This document shows positions 53,086-61,878 of a DNA stretch of 64,000 nucleotides, piece after piece. Within the stretch, counting starts at the first letter, position 1; each line of letters begins with the position of its first letter. The DNA is taken from positions 263,446-327,445 of the forward strand of contig CACSIL010000034.1 of the NCBI GenBank assembly GCA_902705825.1. The letters run 5' to 3'. The notes under the pieces are model-generated. The model saw only the letters and a list, made by a program, of their open reading frames with translations, made no database searches and was not told the origin of the DNA. The DNA is from Halioglobus japonicus (lineage in GTDB: Bacteria; Pseudomonadota; Gammaproteobacteria; Pseudomonadales; Halieaceae). Both the position numbers and the translations under genes were made by a program.

Positions 53086-53870
53086 GTTTAAGTACTTCGT
53101 CCAAATTAAAAGTAGAAATACAGGACCACACCGCGCTTGTCACAATAGACAATCCCGGAGCCAACACCTGGGATGTGGAGAGCCTGCCCGCGCTGAAACT
53201 GCTGGTAGAAAAACTCAACGATGAGAAAGACATCTATGCGCTGGTGCTGACAGGTGCCGGTGAGAAGTTTTTCTCAGCCGGTGCCGATCTGAAATTGTTT
53301 GCCGACGGCAACCCGACCACGGCGCGCGCCATGGCGCAGTACTTTGGTGAGGCCTTTGAAACGCTGGCTGATTTTCGCGGCGTCTCTATTGCGGCGATCA
53401 ACGGCTTTGCGATGGGCGGCGGTCTGGAGGTAGCGATGGCCTGCGACATTCGCATCGCCGAGGAGCAGGCACAGATGGCCTTGCCAGAGGCAAAAGTTGG
53501 GCTGTTGCCCTGCGCGGGTGGCACCCAGCGACTGTCGTGGCTGGTCGGCGAGGGCTGGGCCAAACGCATGATTCTGTGCGGCGAGCGAGTGAATGCAGCG
53601 ACAGCCGAGCGCATAGGTCTGGTGGAAGAGGTGGTCCCCAAAGGTGAGGCACTGGAGCGTGCACTGGCAATGGCGGCACAGGTGGGGGAACAGAGCCCGA
53701 CCTCTGTGACCTTCTGTAAGCAGCTGCTGCACAGTGGCCGCGATACTGTTATCGCCGCTGGCCTTGAAGGTGAGCGCGATATGTTCGTAGAGCTTTTCTC
53801 CACCGAGGATCAGCGCGAAGGTGTGAACGCGTTTCTGGAGAAACGTAAACCTGTATGGAAAAACGGCTGA
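53082..53870 (+). CDS. Enoyl-CoA hydratase
   Basis: A 262-residue crotonase-fold enzyme, in context the hydratase of methacrylyl-CoA to 3-hydroxyisobutyryl-CoA. Oxyanion-hole segments are EKFFSAGADLKLF and AINGFAMGGGLEVAMACDIRIA. The catalytic glutamates fall in ALPEAKVGLLPCAGGTQRL (PEAKVGLLP), as in short-chain hydratases. The start is GTG at 53082 overlapping the previous stop by four bases, which implies coupling. The next gene follows after 12 bases. Confidence 0.9.
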   Translation: MSLSTSSKLKVEIQDHTALVTIDNPGANTWDVESLPALKLLVEKLNDEKDIYALVLTGAGEKFFSAGADLKLFADGNPTTARAMAQYFGEAFETLADFRGVSIAAINGFAMGGGLEVAMACDIRIAEEQAQMALPEAKVGLLPCAGGTQRLSWLVGEGWAKRMILCGERVNAATAERIGLVEEVVPKGEALERALAMAAQVGEQSPTSVTFCKQLLHSGRDTVIAAGLEGERDMFVELFSTEDQREGVNAFLEKRKPVWKNG

Positions 53871-53882
53871 AGGTGATCTGAT

Positions 53883-54995
53883 ATGTCTGAAGCCCCTATT
53901 CTTTTCGAGGAACTGTCTGCCGGCGCACGCAAGCTTGGTCGGGTAACGCTGAACGTCGCCGCGACGCTGAATTCACTCAACCTGGAAATGGTTGACCTGC
54001 TGCAGGCGCAACTCGACGCCTGGCGTGACGACGACAGCATCGCGGCTATCTTCATCGAAGGTGCCGGTGAAAAAGCCTTCTGCGCCGGTGGTGATGTGCA
54101 GGCGCTGCATAAGTCTGCCGTTGCCACACCTGGCGGTCCCTGCGAGTACGCCGAGACTTTTTTCGCCCGCGAATACCGCATGAACTACACCCTGCATACC
54201 TATGCCAAGCCGATTATCTGCTGGGGCCATGGCATTGTGATGGGCGGGGGGCTCGGTGTGATGGCCGGTTGTTCGCATCGGGTGGTGACAGAGAAAACAC
54301 GGATCGCGATGCCGGAAGTTACCATCGCACTGTTTCCGGACGTGGGCGGCACCTGGTTTCTCAATCACATGCCGGGAGAGACCGGGCAGTTCCTGGCGTT
54401 GACAGGTGCCTCCATCAACGCAGCGGATGCGATTTACACTGGCATCGCAGATCGCTTTATCGCTAGTGATTGCAAAGCAGATGTGCTGGAAAGTCTGTTG
54501 CAACAACACTGGGAAAGCGCCCCCGCGCGCAACCACTCTCTGGTTCGCCATGTGCTGCGGCCGTTTGCCGAACAGAGTGAAGCGCAGTGCCCCGAGGGTC
54601 AGGTGGAGCCACATCTGGGAGTGATCAACGCACTGTGTGACGGTGATGACATCCATGAAATCATCGACAATATCGTGTCGCTGCAAACAGAGGATTCCTG
54701 GTTGGCCAAAGCCGGCGCGAGCCTGGCACACGGCTCGCCACTGGCGGCCCTGTGGATTGCACGGCAGTTGCGAGAGATGCGTCTTGCCTCGCTGAAGGAG
54801 TGCTTTTTGAGCGAGATTCGCCTGGCGACAAACATTGTGCGACACCCGGAGTTCGCCGAGGGTGTGCGCGCGCTGTTGATAGACAAGGATCGCAATCCGT
54901 CGTGGCAGTATCGCGCTTCCCGCGATGTTCCGGCTGAAGTGCTGGATGGCTTTTTCTCTGCGCCATGGGATGAAAACCCTTTGGCTGATCTGTAA
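53883..54995 (+). CDS. 3-hydroxyisobutyryl-CoA hydrolase
   Basis: A 370-residue crotonase-family thioesterase that frees 3-hydroxyisobutyrate from its CoA ester. It has the HIBCH pattern: KAFCAGGDVQALHKSA, ICWGHGIVMGGGLGVMAGCSHRVVTEKTRIAMPEVTIALFPDVGGTWFL (with the conserved Glu and Asp) and the long C-terminal helix bundle absent from simple hydratases, ending in RNPSWQYRASRDVPAEVLDGFF. Length fits HIBCH (about 350-385). Hydrolysis lets the free acid be used by the next enzyme, MmsB. Confidence 0.93.
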   Translation: MSEAPILFEELSAGARKLGRVTLNVAATLNSLNLEMVDLLQAQLDAWRDDDSIAAIFIEGAGEKAFCAGGDVQALHKSAVATPGGPCEYAETFFAREYRMNYTLHTYAKPIICWGHGIVMGGGLGVMAGCSHRVVTEKTRIAMPEVTIALFPDVGGTWFLNHMPGETGQFLALTGASINAADAIYTGIADRFIASDCKADVLESLLQQHWESAPARNHSLVRHVLRPFAEQSEAQCPEGQVEPHLGVINALCDGDDIHEIIDNIVSLQTEDSWLAKAGASLAHGSPLAALWIARQLREMRLASLKECFLSEIRLATNIVRHPEFAEGVRALLIDKDRNPSWQYRASRDVPAEVLDGFFSAPWDENPLADL

Positions 54996-55021
54996 ATCGT
55001 ATTCTTATAAGGACAGTAACA

Positions 55022-55912
55022 ATGGCAGACGTAGCATTTATCGGTTTGGGCAACATGGGCGGCCCCATGGCAAAAAATCTGCTTGCGGCCGGGCATACCG
55101 TTGTTGTTTTCGATTTGTCCGCGCAGGCCTGTGAGCAACTGCAGGCGGCGGGAGCTGAGGTTGCAGGCAGTGCCGTTGAGGCAGCGCTGGGCAGGGACTA
55201 TGTGATTTCCATGTTACCTGCTGGCAAGCATGTCGCCGCCACCTACCTTGGAGATGACGGACTGTTGGCGAAACTCGATGGTACTACCACGATTCTGGAT
55301 TGCAGTACGATCGATGCCGCGACGGCGCGGCAGGTGGGTGAGGCAGCGTCAGAGCGCGGTATCGGCTTTATGGATTCCCCGGTGTCCGGTGGCGTTGCAG
55401 CGGCTGCGGCGGGGACACTGGCATTTATGTGCGGTGGTGATGCTGCAACCTTTGAGAAAGCCGAATTGATTCTCAAGGACATGGGCAAGAATATTTTTCA
55501 CGCCGGGCCAGCGGGCGCCGGACAGGTGGCCAAGGGGTGTAACAACATGCTGCTGGCCATCCATATGATAGGCACGTGCGAGGCGCTGGAAATGGGTGCG
55601 CGCAATGGGCTCGACCCGAAAGTGCTGTCCGATATTATGCTCGCCAGCTCCGGCCGCAACTGGTCGCTTGAAGTCTACAACCCCTATCCCGAGGTGATGC
55701 CAACAGCACCTGCCAGCAATGATTACAAACCGGGCTTTATGGTAGACCTGATGGTGAAGGATCTGGGGCTGGCGATGGAAATCGCCCAGCAGTGTGAGGT
55801 TGACAATGCGATGGGACAGTTAGCGCGGGAACTTTATGGCCAGCACCAGGAAGCGGGCAACGGGCAACGGGATTTTTCCAGCATACTGCGCAGATTGCAG
55901 GTCGAGGCCTAG
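55022..55912 (+). CDS. mmsB: 3-hydroxyisobutyrate dehydrogenase
   Basis: A 296-residue NAD-dependent enzyme that oxidises 3-hydroxyisobutyrate to methylmalonate semialdehyde. VAFIGLGNMGGPMAKNLLAAGH is the N-terminal cofactor signature. MDSPVSGGVAAAAAGTLAFMCGG is the substrate loop, and catalytic Lys lies in GAGQVAKGCNNMLLA. The C-terminal end, KDLGLAMEIAQQCEV, is typical. It is the last gene of the valine operon; its product is the expected substrate of the acylating dehydrogenase at the operon head. Confidence 0.95.
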   Translation: MADVAFIGLGNMGGPMAKNLLAAGHTVVVFDLSAQACEQLQAAGAEVAGSAVEAALGRDYVISMLPAGKHVAATYLGDDGLLAKLDGTTTILDCSTIDAATARQVGEAASERGIGFMDSPVSGGVAAAAAGTLAFMCGGDAATFEKAELILKDMGKNIFHAGPAGAGQVAKGCNNMLLAIHMIGTCEALEMGARNGLDPKVLSDIMLASSGRNWSLEVYNPYPEVMPTAPASNDYKPGFMVDLMVKDLGLAMEIAQQCEVDNAMGQLARELYGQHQEAGNGQRDFSSILRRLQVEA

Positions 55913-55949
55913 TGCAACAGTGACAGTGTGATGATTATTGTGTCGGGAA

Positions 55950-56981
55950 CTAGGAGGAGGTCATTTCACAGTGATTGGTTTCGCCGCAAATCGCCCAGGT
56001 AGGCTTCCAGCTGATTACGCAACTACCTCTCGAGTTGTCCGGCCCCCATACACTCCTCGTGAGCTTTTCACGCATATCGATCAGATAGACTCGCTGCGCC
56101 TCCAGCAACTCAAAGGTGGGCAAATCAGCGTCCACTTCAGAGTAAGCGACATTTTCGTATCCTAAAGAGCACGAACGAGGAATATTTGATAACTGCGTTA
56201 TTTGACACTGCGAATCGGTTTCGCACGTTGACGCACCCAACACAGATTCAGCTTCTGCGGCAAGCGAGAGTATAATTTCAAGCAGTGCGAAGGATAGGTG
56301 GCTCATGGCCGAACTCGCGGAGAGCAAATTTCGGGCGCCGGCCTCGGTAGCGCTGGTGAGTTCAGAAACCAGTAACTCAACATCGGTTCGCTCTTCGATC
56401 CACTCCCCGTCCACGCGCACGAGATGACCCAGTTCCGTTCCAGGCCAGCCTGAGCCACCAAAGTCCAGTGTCTTACCCTCTGCGAGGTTGTGCACGGCGT
56501 CGTTGATCTGGATGCCATTTTCGGGATCTGCATCGTTGTCCAGAGTCTGCAGGACACGTGCAATATTCATAGCCGTCTCAGTATTGCCACTGGCCAGTTC
56601 GTAAGGTGTTACCCGTGCTACAGGTTCTATAGCATCACCGATACGGATGCCGCCAACGAAAAATTCAATGGTCTCACCCTGTATATAGCCAAAGTTTCCT
56701 TCGCTGTCGGTGATTCCATAGTGCTCGCCGGATTTATAACGTAAGCCACTGACAGCGCTGTCAATCACGGTGCCAGTACTGTCTGCTTCTGCACTGCTGG
56801 CCATAAGTTCAGCAAAGGTTGGCCCGGCTGGAATGTCATTGTTACTGCTGACACTGATAGCACTGGCCTCACCTCCGGCCGTGATAGATAGACCGTCGCC
56901 ACCTCCGCCGCCGCAGGAGAGCAGGGTTCCGCCTAGTAAGATGATGCTACCAATTGATACTATTGATCTTTCCATAATCAT
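55950..56981 (-). CDS. Lipoprotein with pentaglycine linker, unknown function
   Basis: A predicted lipoprotein of about 343 residues (ATG 56975 is also possible). The signal peptide SIVSIGSIILLGGTLLSC is followed by GGGGGDG directly after lipobox Cys. The body has TGTVIDSAVSGLRYKSGEHYG...TDSEGNFGYIQGETIEF, then PYELASGNTETAMNIARVLQTLDNDADPENGIQI. This arrangement recurs in outer-surface lipoproteins of marine gammaproteobacteria, the latter stretch with a calcium-loop-like DNDADPENG. Several cysteines near the C-terminus could form disulfides. Base composition is lower in GC than its neighbours. I cannot assign a function. Confidence 0.72.
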   Translation of the reverse strand: MIMERSIVSIGSIILLGGTLLSCGGGGGDGLSITAGGEASAISVSSNNDIPAGPTFAELMASSAEADSTGTVIDSAVSGLRYKSGEHYGITDSEGNFGYIQGETIEFFVGGIRIGDAIEPVARVTPYELASGNTETAMNIARVLQTLDNDADPENGIQINDAVHNLAEGKTLDFGGSGWPGTELGHLVRVDGEWIEERTDVELLVSELTSATEAGARNLLSASSAMSHLSFALLEIILSLAAEAESVLGASTCETDSQCQITQLSNIPRSCSLGYENVAYSEVDADLPTFELLEAQRVYLIDMREKLTRSVWGPDNSRGSCVISWKPTWAICGETNHCEMTSS

Positions 56982-57116
56982 GCCCCGGCACTTCCAGTAC
57001 TGAACTTCACGACCTGTGAAAAATTATAATTTGGTCAGTATGCTTTTGTTTATAGCTGCAAATCTGAATTAATACAAACAGCGCCGCTGCAGCTACCAGA
57101 GCGTATGAACGCGCAT

Positions 57117-58988
57117 TCAGCCCTCACCCTGCGCGCTTGGACGATACCAGATGGAAGAAGTATAAGCGCGTTCCTGTATCGTATCGGGTTGATCTGCGGC
57201 ATGCTCCATCCCCAGTGCGACAGCATCCAGCAGGGAGTGACGTGCAGTGGGGATTTGCAGGACGCGCACGTAATAGAACGCCGCCTGGCCCGCATCAAAC
57301 TCCGGGTCTGTCCAGAGCGCGACCAACTCAGCTGCGCCGATAGAGTTTTCAACCTGCCCCGTTTTAAGGTTCACCGTATTACCCACGGCAGGCAGACTGC
57401 CGTCTGGGTTGAGCTGACGCTCGTCAGACCACGCGACATTAAAGATTTTTTCTTGCGATGCTCCCGAATCATCCAGCCAGCCTTTTACTATTTGCACGCG
57501 GTCGAGGTTTGCGCCCTTTGGATCCTTTGTGGTGAGTACGATAAACGAGGGCGCTTCGCGCTGATTGAGTGTGCCGCCCATGGGTACACCGCGGGATATG
57601 GCCTCTGCGAGGGCATCCTCGGTGGTCAGATCCGCTTCGGTAAAGCCACTGCCGCCGTAAACCTGTACGGCTATACGCGGCCCGGTGGTGGCATAGACCT
57701 CCCTGCGTTCTATGGCATCGAGAATGTCTGCCCGGGTATTACTGCGCGCCCAGACTGCGGCCATGCCGGATGCCGACATCGCCCAGCCTGTCGCTCCCGG
57801 ACCATCGTCATTCCATTTGCTCATTTTATTTGCAGGTATGGAATCCGTGGCCAGCTTGCCGTGGAAATTTTCTTCCTCAGCAGAGGACAGCGCGGTATGT
57901 GAATCGGTAGATCCGATCACGCCCAGCGTATAGGGGTTCTCACCCAGTTTCTGTTCCAGTTCCAGCCCAAGCTTTAGTGCCTGGCGAACGAAATCGCCGC
58001 GCTGGGGTTCATAGGGTGTCCACTTGCGTTGAATGTAGTAGGGGTAGACCTCGAAGTCAGTAAATTCGTCCTCCGGTGAAAACGTAGAGTGAGATTCTGA
58101 ATCCCCTTTGGTCTGGGTGATCTCAGCGATACGCTCCCATTTGCTGCGCAGCGCTACATACTCTTGCGTGAACGGTTGTCCGCGCAGGCTGGTATCGGAA
58201 AACATATAGCCTTTGGAGATGTTGGAATTGTGCGGTATTGCGGTAAACCTTGCGCCGGTTTGTTCACTGGTTTGCTCCAGCCAGGCCCACAGATCTTCGG
58301 GGTATGGGCTGTCATCCAGACCGTAGGGATCGTATTGCTGCGCGGCGGTTTTATCGCTGTCTGTCAAAACGACGCGGTGCAGGTTGGCGCCTCCGGGAAG
58401 AGAGCTCCACTCCCAGCCGATAAGCGCTGTGAACTGCCCCGGCTGGTTGTATTTATCTGCCGTCTCGGTAATTGTGCGCCAGCTGTCTATTTCAACTTGT
58501 TTGGGCATCGGTAGAAGGCTCAGGTCATCGCCGCCGAGACTACTGTCTTGCGCGTCCTGCGGGGGAGTCCTGTCCGGGTCCGGCAGCACGCGGACAAACA
58601 ATTCACGCCCCTCACCGTTGTCAATCGTCCAGTTCAACACCAGGCCTGCAAACTTGGCCTTGATCGTGTCCCAGAGGCCGAGGTCTGACGTGTCCACGCC
58701 ATTGAGATGGATATTGCGAATCTCACCGAGAAATTCCGCGTGGTCGGTAACGGCGAGAAAATCCAGTGGCGTATCAATTTGTACGCGCGCCTTGTGGTAA
58801 GGGTGAACAACCGGCATGCCCATGGCATAGCGATAGGCCGTATCCGGATCAGCCGTAAGATTGTCATTGGTATAAGCGTCTGAGGAATACGAGGTGTGAA
58901 GATGCGTATCGCCCCAGAGTAACTGCCGCTCGGCCGCCGCCGCCCCGGTGGTGGTTAGTACCGCCATGAACACGAGAATCTTGCGCAT
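57117..58988 (-). CDS. DUF3604 family exported protein
   Basis: A 623-residue secreted protein of the DUF3604 family. A signal peptide (1-19, MRKILVFMAVLTTTGAAAA) precedes QLLWGDTHLHTSYSSDAYT and PLDFLAVTDHAEFLGE. Together with later DSHTALSSAEEENFHG these form a PHP-like set of His/Asp metal ligands. The C-terminal half contains VQIVKGWLDDSG and ends WYRPSAQGEG. The family is common in marine gammaproteobacteria, with a phosphodiesterase-like fold but no proven substrate. It lies 136 bp past the adjacent lipoprotein's start and is followed by nothing co-transcribed for certain. Confidence 0.88.
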   Translation of the reverse strand: MRKILVFMAVLTTTGAAAAERQLLWGDTHLHTSYSSDAYTNDNLTADPDTAYRYAMGMPVVHPYHKARVQIDTPLDFLAVTDHAEFLGEIRNIHLNGVDTSDLGLWDTIKAKFAGLVLNWTIDNGEGRELFVRVLPDPDRTPPQDAQDSSLGGDDLSLLPMPKQVEIDSWRTITETADKYNQPGQFTALIGWEWSSLPGGANLHRVVLTDSDKTAAQQYDPYGLDDSPYPEDLWAWLEQTSEQTGARFTAIPHNSNISKGYMFSDTSLRGQPFTQEYVALRSKWERIAEITQTKGDSESHSTFSPEDEFTDFEVYPYYIQRKWTPYEPQRGDFVRQALKLGLELEQKLGENPYTLGVIGSTDSHTALSSAEEENFHGKLATDSIPANKMSKWNDDGPGATGWAMSASGMAAVWARSNTRADILDAIERREVYATTGPRIAVQVYGGSGFTEADLTTEDALAEAISRGVPMGGTLNQREAPSFIVLTTKDPKGANLDRVQIVKGWLDDSGASQEKIFNVAWSDERQLNPDGSLPAVGNTVNLKTGQVENSIGAAELVALWTDPEFDAGQAAFYYVRVLQIPTARHSLLDAVALGMEHAADQPDTIQERAYTSSIWYRPSAQGEG

Positions 58989-59081
58989 AGGGTTGCCTCG
59001 TAGAATGTCCGTGTACGTTATTAGATGTGTGCCGCAGCCATGCCCACCGCTTACAGTATTGCTAAGCCGGAGCGACTCTGG

Positions 59082-59270
59082 TCAGTTGTTATCCGCATCC
59101 TGCATGCTTCTTTGCGACGCGTCCTTCATCGCCTGCTCGAGCTGCTTCGCTTTGTCGAGTGACTTCTGGTGCTCGGCAGTGATAACACTGCCTTCCTCAC
59201 CGTTGCCTGCCATCTGGTACAGCGCCCAACTGATTGCGCCCAGCGCAAGAACAAGTCCGAGAATTCGCAT
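59082..59270 (-). CDS. Small single-pass membrane protein, 62 residues
   Basis: A 62-residue protein with one hydrophobic N-terminal span (ILGLVLALGAISWALYQMAG) and an alpha-helical, charged tail (HQKSLDKAKQLEQAMKDASQRSMQD). The ATG at 59270 has a strong AGGGGG site; the longer in-frame start at 59339 is less likely. It could equally be read as an anchored periplasmic helix. I do not recognise a family. It sits upstream of the DUF3604 gene on the same strand with a 93-bp gap. Confidence 0.65.
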   Translation of the reverse strand: MRILGLVLALGAISWALYQMAGNGEEGSVITAEHQKSLDKAKQLEQAMKDASQRSMQDADNN

Positions 59271-59419
59271 AGGTAATACCCCCTTGCGATACTCTAGCAT
59301 GTGCCGCCCCGATACGTCGCGCTGCCGGTAAAGATACAACTTGGTGCAATTTAGGACACCCCAGTGACCTTATTCGACATAGATTGGCCAGATTCTACGG
59401 TGTAATCTGTGCATATCAA

Positions 59420-59431
59420 TAATACGTATTA
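59420..59431. promoter_or_regulatory. 12-bp palindrome upstream of crotonase gene
   Basis: TAATACGTATTA, a perfect palindrome, ends 10 bp before the ATG of the crotonase gene. It is a plausible repressor operator, but there is no regulator gene adjacent. Confidence 0.3.
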
Positions 59432-59441
59432 AGGCTCAGGT

Positions 59442-60245
59442 ATGTCATTTGTAACTGTAGAGAAACCCCGCCCCTATATCACCCTCATCACCCTGAATCG
59501 GCCGGAGCGAATGAACGCGATGGCTTTTGATGTGATGGTGCCGTTCAAGGAAGCGTTGGAAGAAGTCAGCTTTGATAATGAAACCCGCGTGGTCATCGTC
59601 ACCGGAGCGGGTGAGGGTTTTTGCGCCGGGGCCGATCTGCAGGACCCGGGTTGGCTCGATATCTTCAACGGCCTTACGGTCCCCGGCATCGCGCGCCGTG
59701 CCATGCGTATTCTCGATGATGTCATCAAGGCCATCCACAATATGCACCAGCCGGTAATTGGTGCAATCAATGGCCCGGCCATTGGCGGTGGTTTCTGCCT
59801 CGCGATGGCGACGGACATTCGCGTCGCATCAGATACCGCCTATTTCCGCCCCGCCGGTATCAACAATGGCCTCACCTCTGCCGAGTTGGGCTTGAGCTAT
59901 ATGTTACCACGCGCAATCGGCACCAGCCGAGCTTTTGAAATCATGCTGACGGGTAGAGATGTCAAAGCCGAGGAGGCCGAGCGTATCGGTATGTTGTCCA
60001 AAGTTGTGCCGCAGGATCAGCTGCTGGAGGAGTGCTACACCATCGCCGAGCGCATCAACGGTTTCAGCCAGTTGGGCGTTGAGCTCAGCAAGCAGATGTT
60101 GTGGGCGGGCATGGATGCCGGCAGTTTGCATACGCATATGAATCACGAGGGCCACGCACAACTCTTCGTACGCATGACGACCAAGAACTTCGACGAGGCA
60201 ATACGGGCGCGCAAGGAGGGTCGTGCGCCGGAGTTCAAGGACTAG
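59442..60245 (+). CDS. Enoyl-CoA hydratase/isomerase family protein
   Basis: A 267-residue crotonase-fold enzyme standing apart from the valine operon. Oxyanion-hole motifs are EGFCAGADLQDPGW and AINGPAIGGGFCLAMATDIRVA. The second catalytic-acid region reads AGINNGLTSAELGLSYMLPRAIG, in which Glu of SAELG is kept. The sequence resembles EchA-type enoyl-CoA hydratases/isomerases with broad or unknown substrates. It is convergent with the MarC gene. Confidence 0.86.
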   Translation: MSFVTVEKPRPYITLITLNRPERMNAMAFDVMVPFKEALEEVSFDNETRVVIVTGAGEGFCAGADLQDPGWLDIFNGLTVPGIARRAMRILDDVIKAIHNMHQPVIGAINGPAIGGGFCLAMATDIRVASDTAYFRPAGINNGLTSAELGLSYMLPRAIGTSRAFEIMLTGRDVKAEEAERIGMLSKVVPQDQLLEECYTIAERINGFSQLGVELSKQMLWAGMDAGSLHTHMNHEGHAQLFVRMTTKNFDEAIRARKEGRAPEFKD

Positions 60246-60260
60246 CGGTATTCGAAATGA

Positions 60261-60285
60261 CACCGCTCATCTACGGTGAGCGGTG
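60261..60285. terminator. Hairpin between convergent crotonase and MarC genes
   Basis: CACCGCTCA, seven-base loop, TGAGCGGTG: a perfect 9-bp stem 15 bp after the crotonase stop and before the convergent MarC stop. No T-run follows, so it is only a possible shared transcript end. Confidence 0.4.
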
Positions 60286-60323
60286 CGCCAGCGGTTCAGA
60301 GCCGTTGCGCGCAATCAGCCCGG

Positions 60324-60947
60324 TTACAGGCCAAGTTGAAAATAGGTGTCTACTGCGCTGAGGATATTGTCGACGGCAACCGATGCCAGAATCAGCCCCA
60401 TCACGCGGCTGATGATGCTGGCACCGGCAGTGCCGATCATTCGCTGGATAGGGCCGGCGGCTAACAACAGCGCTAATGAGCACGCGATCACGGCACACAT
60501 CATCGCCACTGTCACCAACTGTTGCTCAATAGAGTACCTGTGATTGTCGGTGAGCATCACCACCGAGAGCATCGCGCCCGGCGAGGCGAGAGAGGGCATG
60601 GCCAGAGGAAATACCGCCAGATGAGTGACCGTACCATCGAATAGTTTTTGTTCTGTTGCCGGTTTTCCATCGCCAAATATCATCGTTGTCGCAAACAGAA
60701 ACAAGATGATGCCGCCTGCAATCTGAAACGATTCCAGGTGAATATTCAGGCCCTCCATGAGCACCTGTCCACCGACGATGAAGAACAGCAGGATCACGCC
60801 CGCAATCAGTGTGGCCCTTATCGCGATGGAGTGCCGCTGTGAAACACTCAGGCCAGCTGTTACAGCCAGGAATACAGGGATAGTGCCGATTGGGTCGATA
60901 ACAACCCACAGTGTGATGAATTCCTTTATCGCAATGTCCCAATCCAT
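60324..60947 (-). CDS. MarC family integral membrane protein
   Basis: A 207-residue inner-membrane protein with six hydrophobic segments, among them FITLWVVIDPIGTIPVFLAVTAG, ATLIAGVILLFFIVGGQVLM, FQIAGGIILFLFATTMIFG and ISRVMGLILASVAVDNIL. WVVIDPIGTIPVFL and FPLAMPSLASPGAMLSVVML are MarC/UPF0056 signatures. Despite the name, MarC is not established in drug resistance and the transported substrate, if any, is unknown. It is convergent with the crotonase gene and shares a strand with the DUF4340 gene 37 bp upstream. Confidence 0.9.
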   Translation of the reverse strand: MDWDIAIKEFITLWVVIDPIGTIPVFLAVTAGLSVSQRHSIAIRATLIAGVILLFFIVGGQVLMEGLNIHLESFQIAGGIILFLFATTMIFGDGKPATEQKLFDGTVTHLAVFPLAMPSLASPGAMLSVVMLTDNHRYSIEQQLVTVAMMCAVIACSLALLLAAGPIQRMIGTAGASIISRVMGLILASVAVDNILSAVDTYFQLGL

Positions 60948-60984
60948 GATTTCCCCAGTGCCGGTTAAAGCAATTTTCTAATTG

Positions 60985-61878
60985 TTAGAAGGGTTCGCCA
61001 GAGACGAGGCGGGCATCTATGCCTGTTAGCTGATTAAAATCGTAGTTACTGCATTTGAAGAATAGAGGGAACTCACTGCTGTAAATATAATGGTTCCCAT
61101 CAAGGCTAACGAGCTTCAGTGTAACATCGCCCGCCAGACTTTGTATGTTGAGGACAAGGTCGGCCTCGGTCACAGACAGCTCACGCTGTAAGTCTTCATC
61201 GGCCACTCCCTCAACCTGCAGGTTCTTCAGCGCAGCGATTAACTTTCTGAGCTCCTGCTGATCGGGGTTGCCGCCGGTGGCGGACTGCCAGTTGCCATTT
61301 TCAAAGTAGAGATTGTACAGATCTGAATCGATTCTCAGCGGTGCGCGAACCTGTAGTAACCTGTCGTCAATCCAGGCGTCTTCAACGACTCGCGTGCCAG
61401 TGGGGTCAAGGTTGATGCTATAGATGGCGTCCTGCTTATCGTTACGTGCGTGAATCTTGCGAAAGCCCGGTGATGTTCCAAGATAGATCGTGCCCAGCTT
61501 CTCACCACCGGAAAATAGGCTCAGGCGCTTCTGGTAGTAATAATCGGCAACCTGGAAGCGTTGGCGAGCGGCTGGCGAATCGGCGATCGGCCAGCTTCCC
61601 GACTGCGTAGTGAGCGTGTGTAACAAGTCGCTGACTTTGGTTGAATTGGCAGGCAGGTTTTCCAGGTTGGGTAGCAACCATATATTCCCGGTGCGCCTCA
61701 AAACAACTTCGTTGTCATACTCATCGCCGATACGCAGCTCATCGATCGCATTGACAGGGAAAGGGGCGAAGGCCCGTTTTTCATAATGGTTCGGCGAGGT
61801 GTCTGGCCAGAATACGGCAGCGACAATACCGCACTGTATCAGCAGCGGGATCAACAGTGCAGTTCCCCAGCGATTCAC
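60985..61878 (-). CDS. DUF4340 domain protein
   Basis: A 297-residue protein with one N-terminal membrane span (WGTALLIPLLIQCGIVAAVFW) and a soluble part with the DUF4340 pattern: IDELRIGDEYDNEVVLRRTGNIWLLPNLENLPANSTKVSDLLHTL and an ALKNLQVEGVADEDL region. The GTG at 61878 overlaps the previous stop by four bases, indicating coupling. DUF4340 proteins follow GldG-type genes in ABC-2 operons of unknown substrate. Upstream in-frame starts would overlap the GldG-like gene and are rejected. Confidence 0.88.
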   Translation of the reverse strand: MNRWGTALLIPLLIQCGIVAAVFWPDTSPNHYEKRAFAPFPVNAIDELRIGDEYDNEVVLRRTGNIWLLPNLENLPANSTKVSDLLHTLTTQSGSWPIADSPAARQRFQVADYYYQKRLSLFSGGEKLGTIYLGTSPGFRKIHARNDKQDAIYSINLDPTGTRVVEDAWIDDRLLQVRAPLRIDSDLYNLYFENGNWQSATGGNPDQQELRKLIAALKNLQVEGVADEDLQRELSVTEADLVLNIQSLAGDVTLKLVSLDGNHYIYSSEFPLFFKCSNYDFNQLTGIDARLVSGEPF

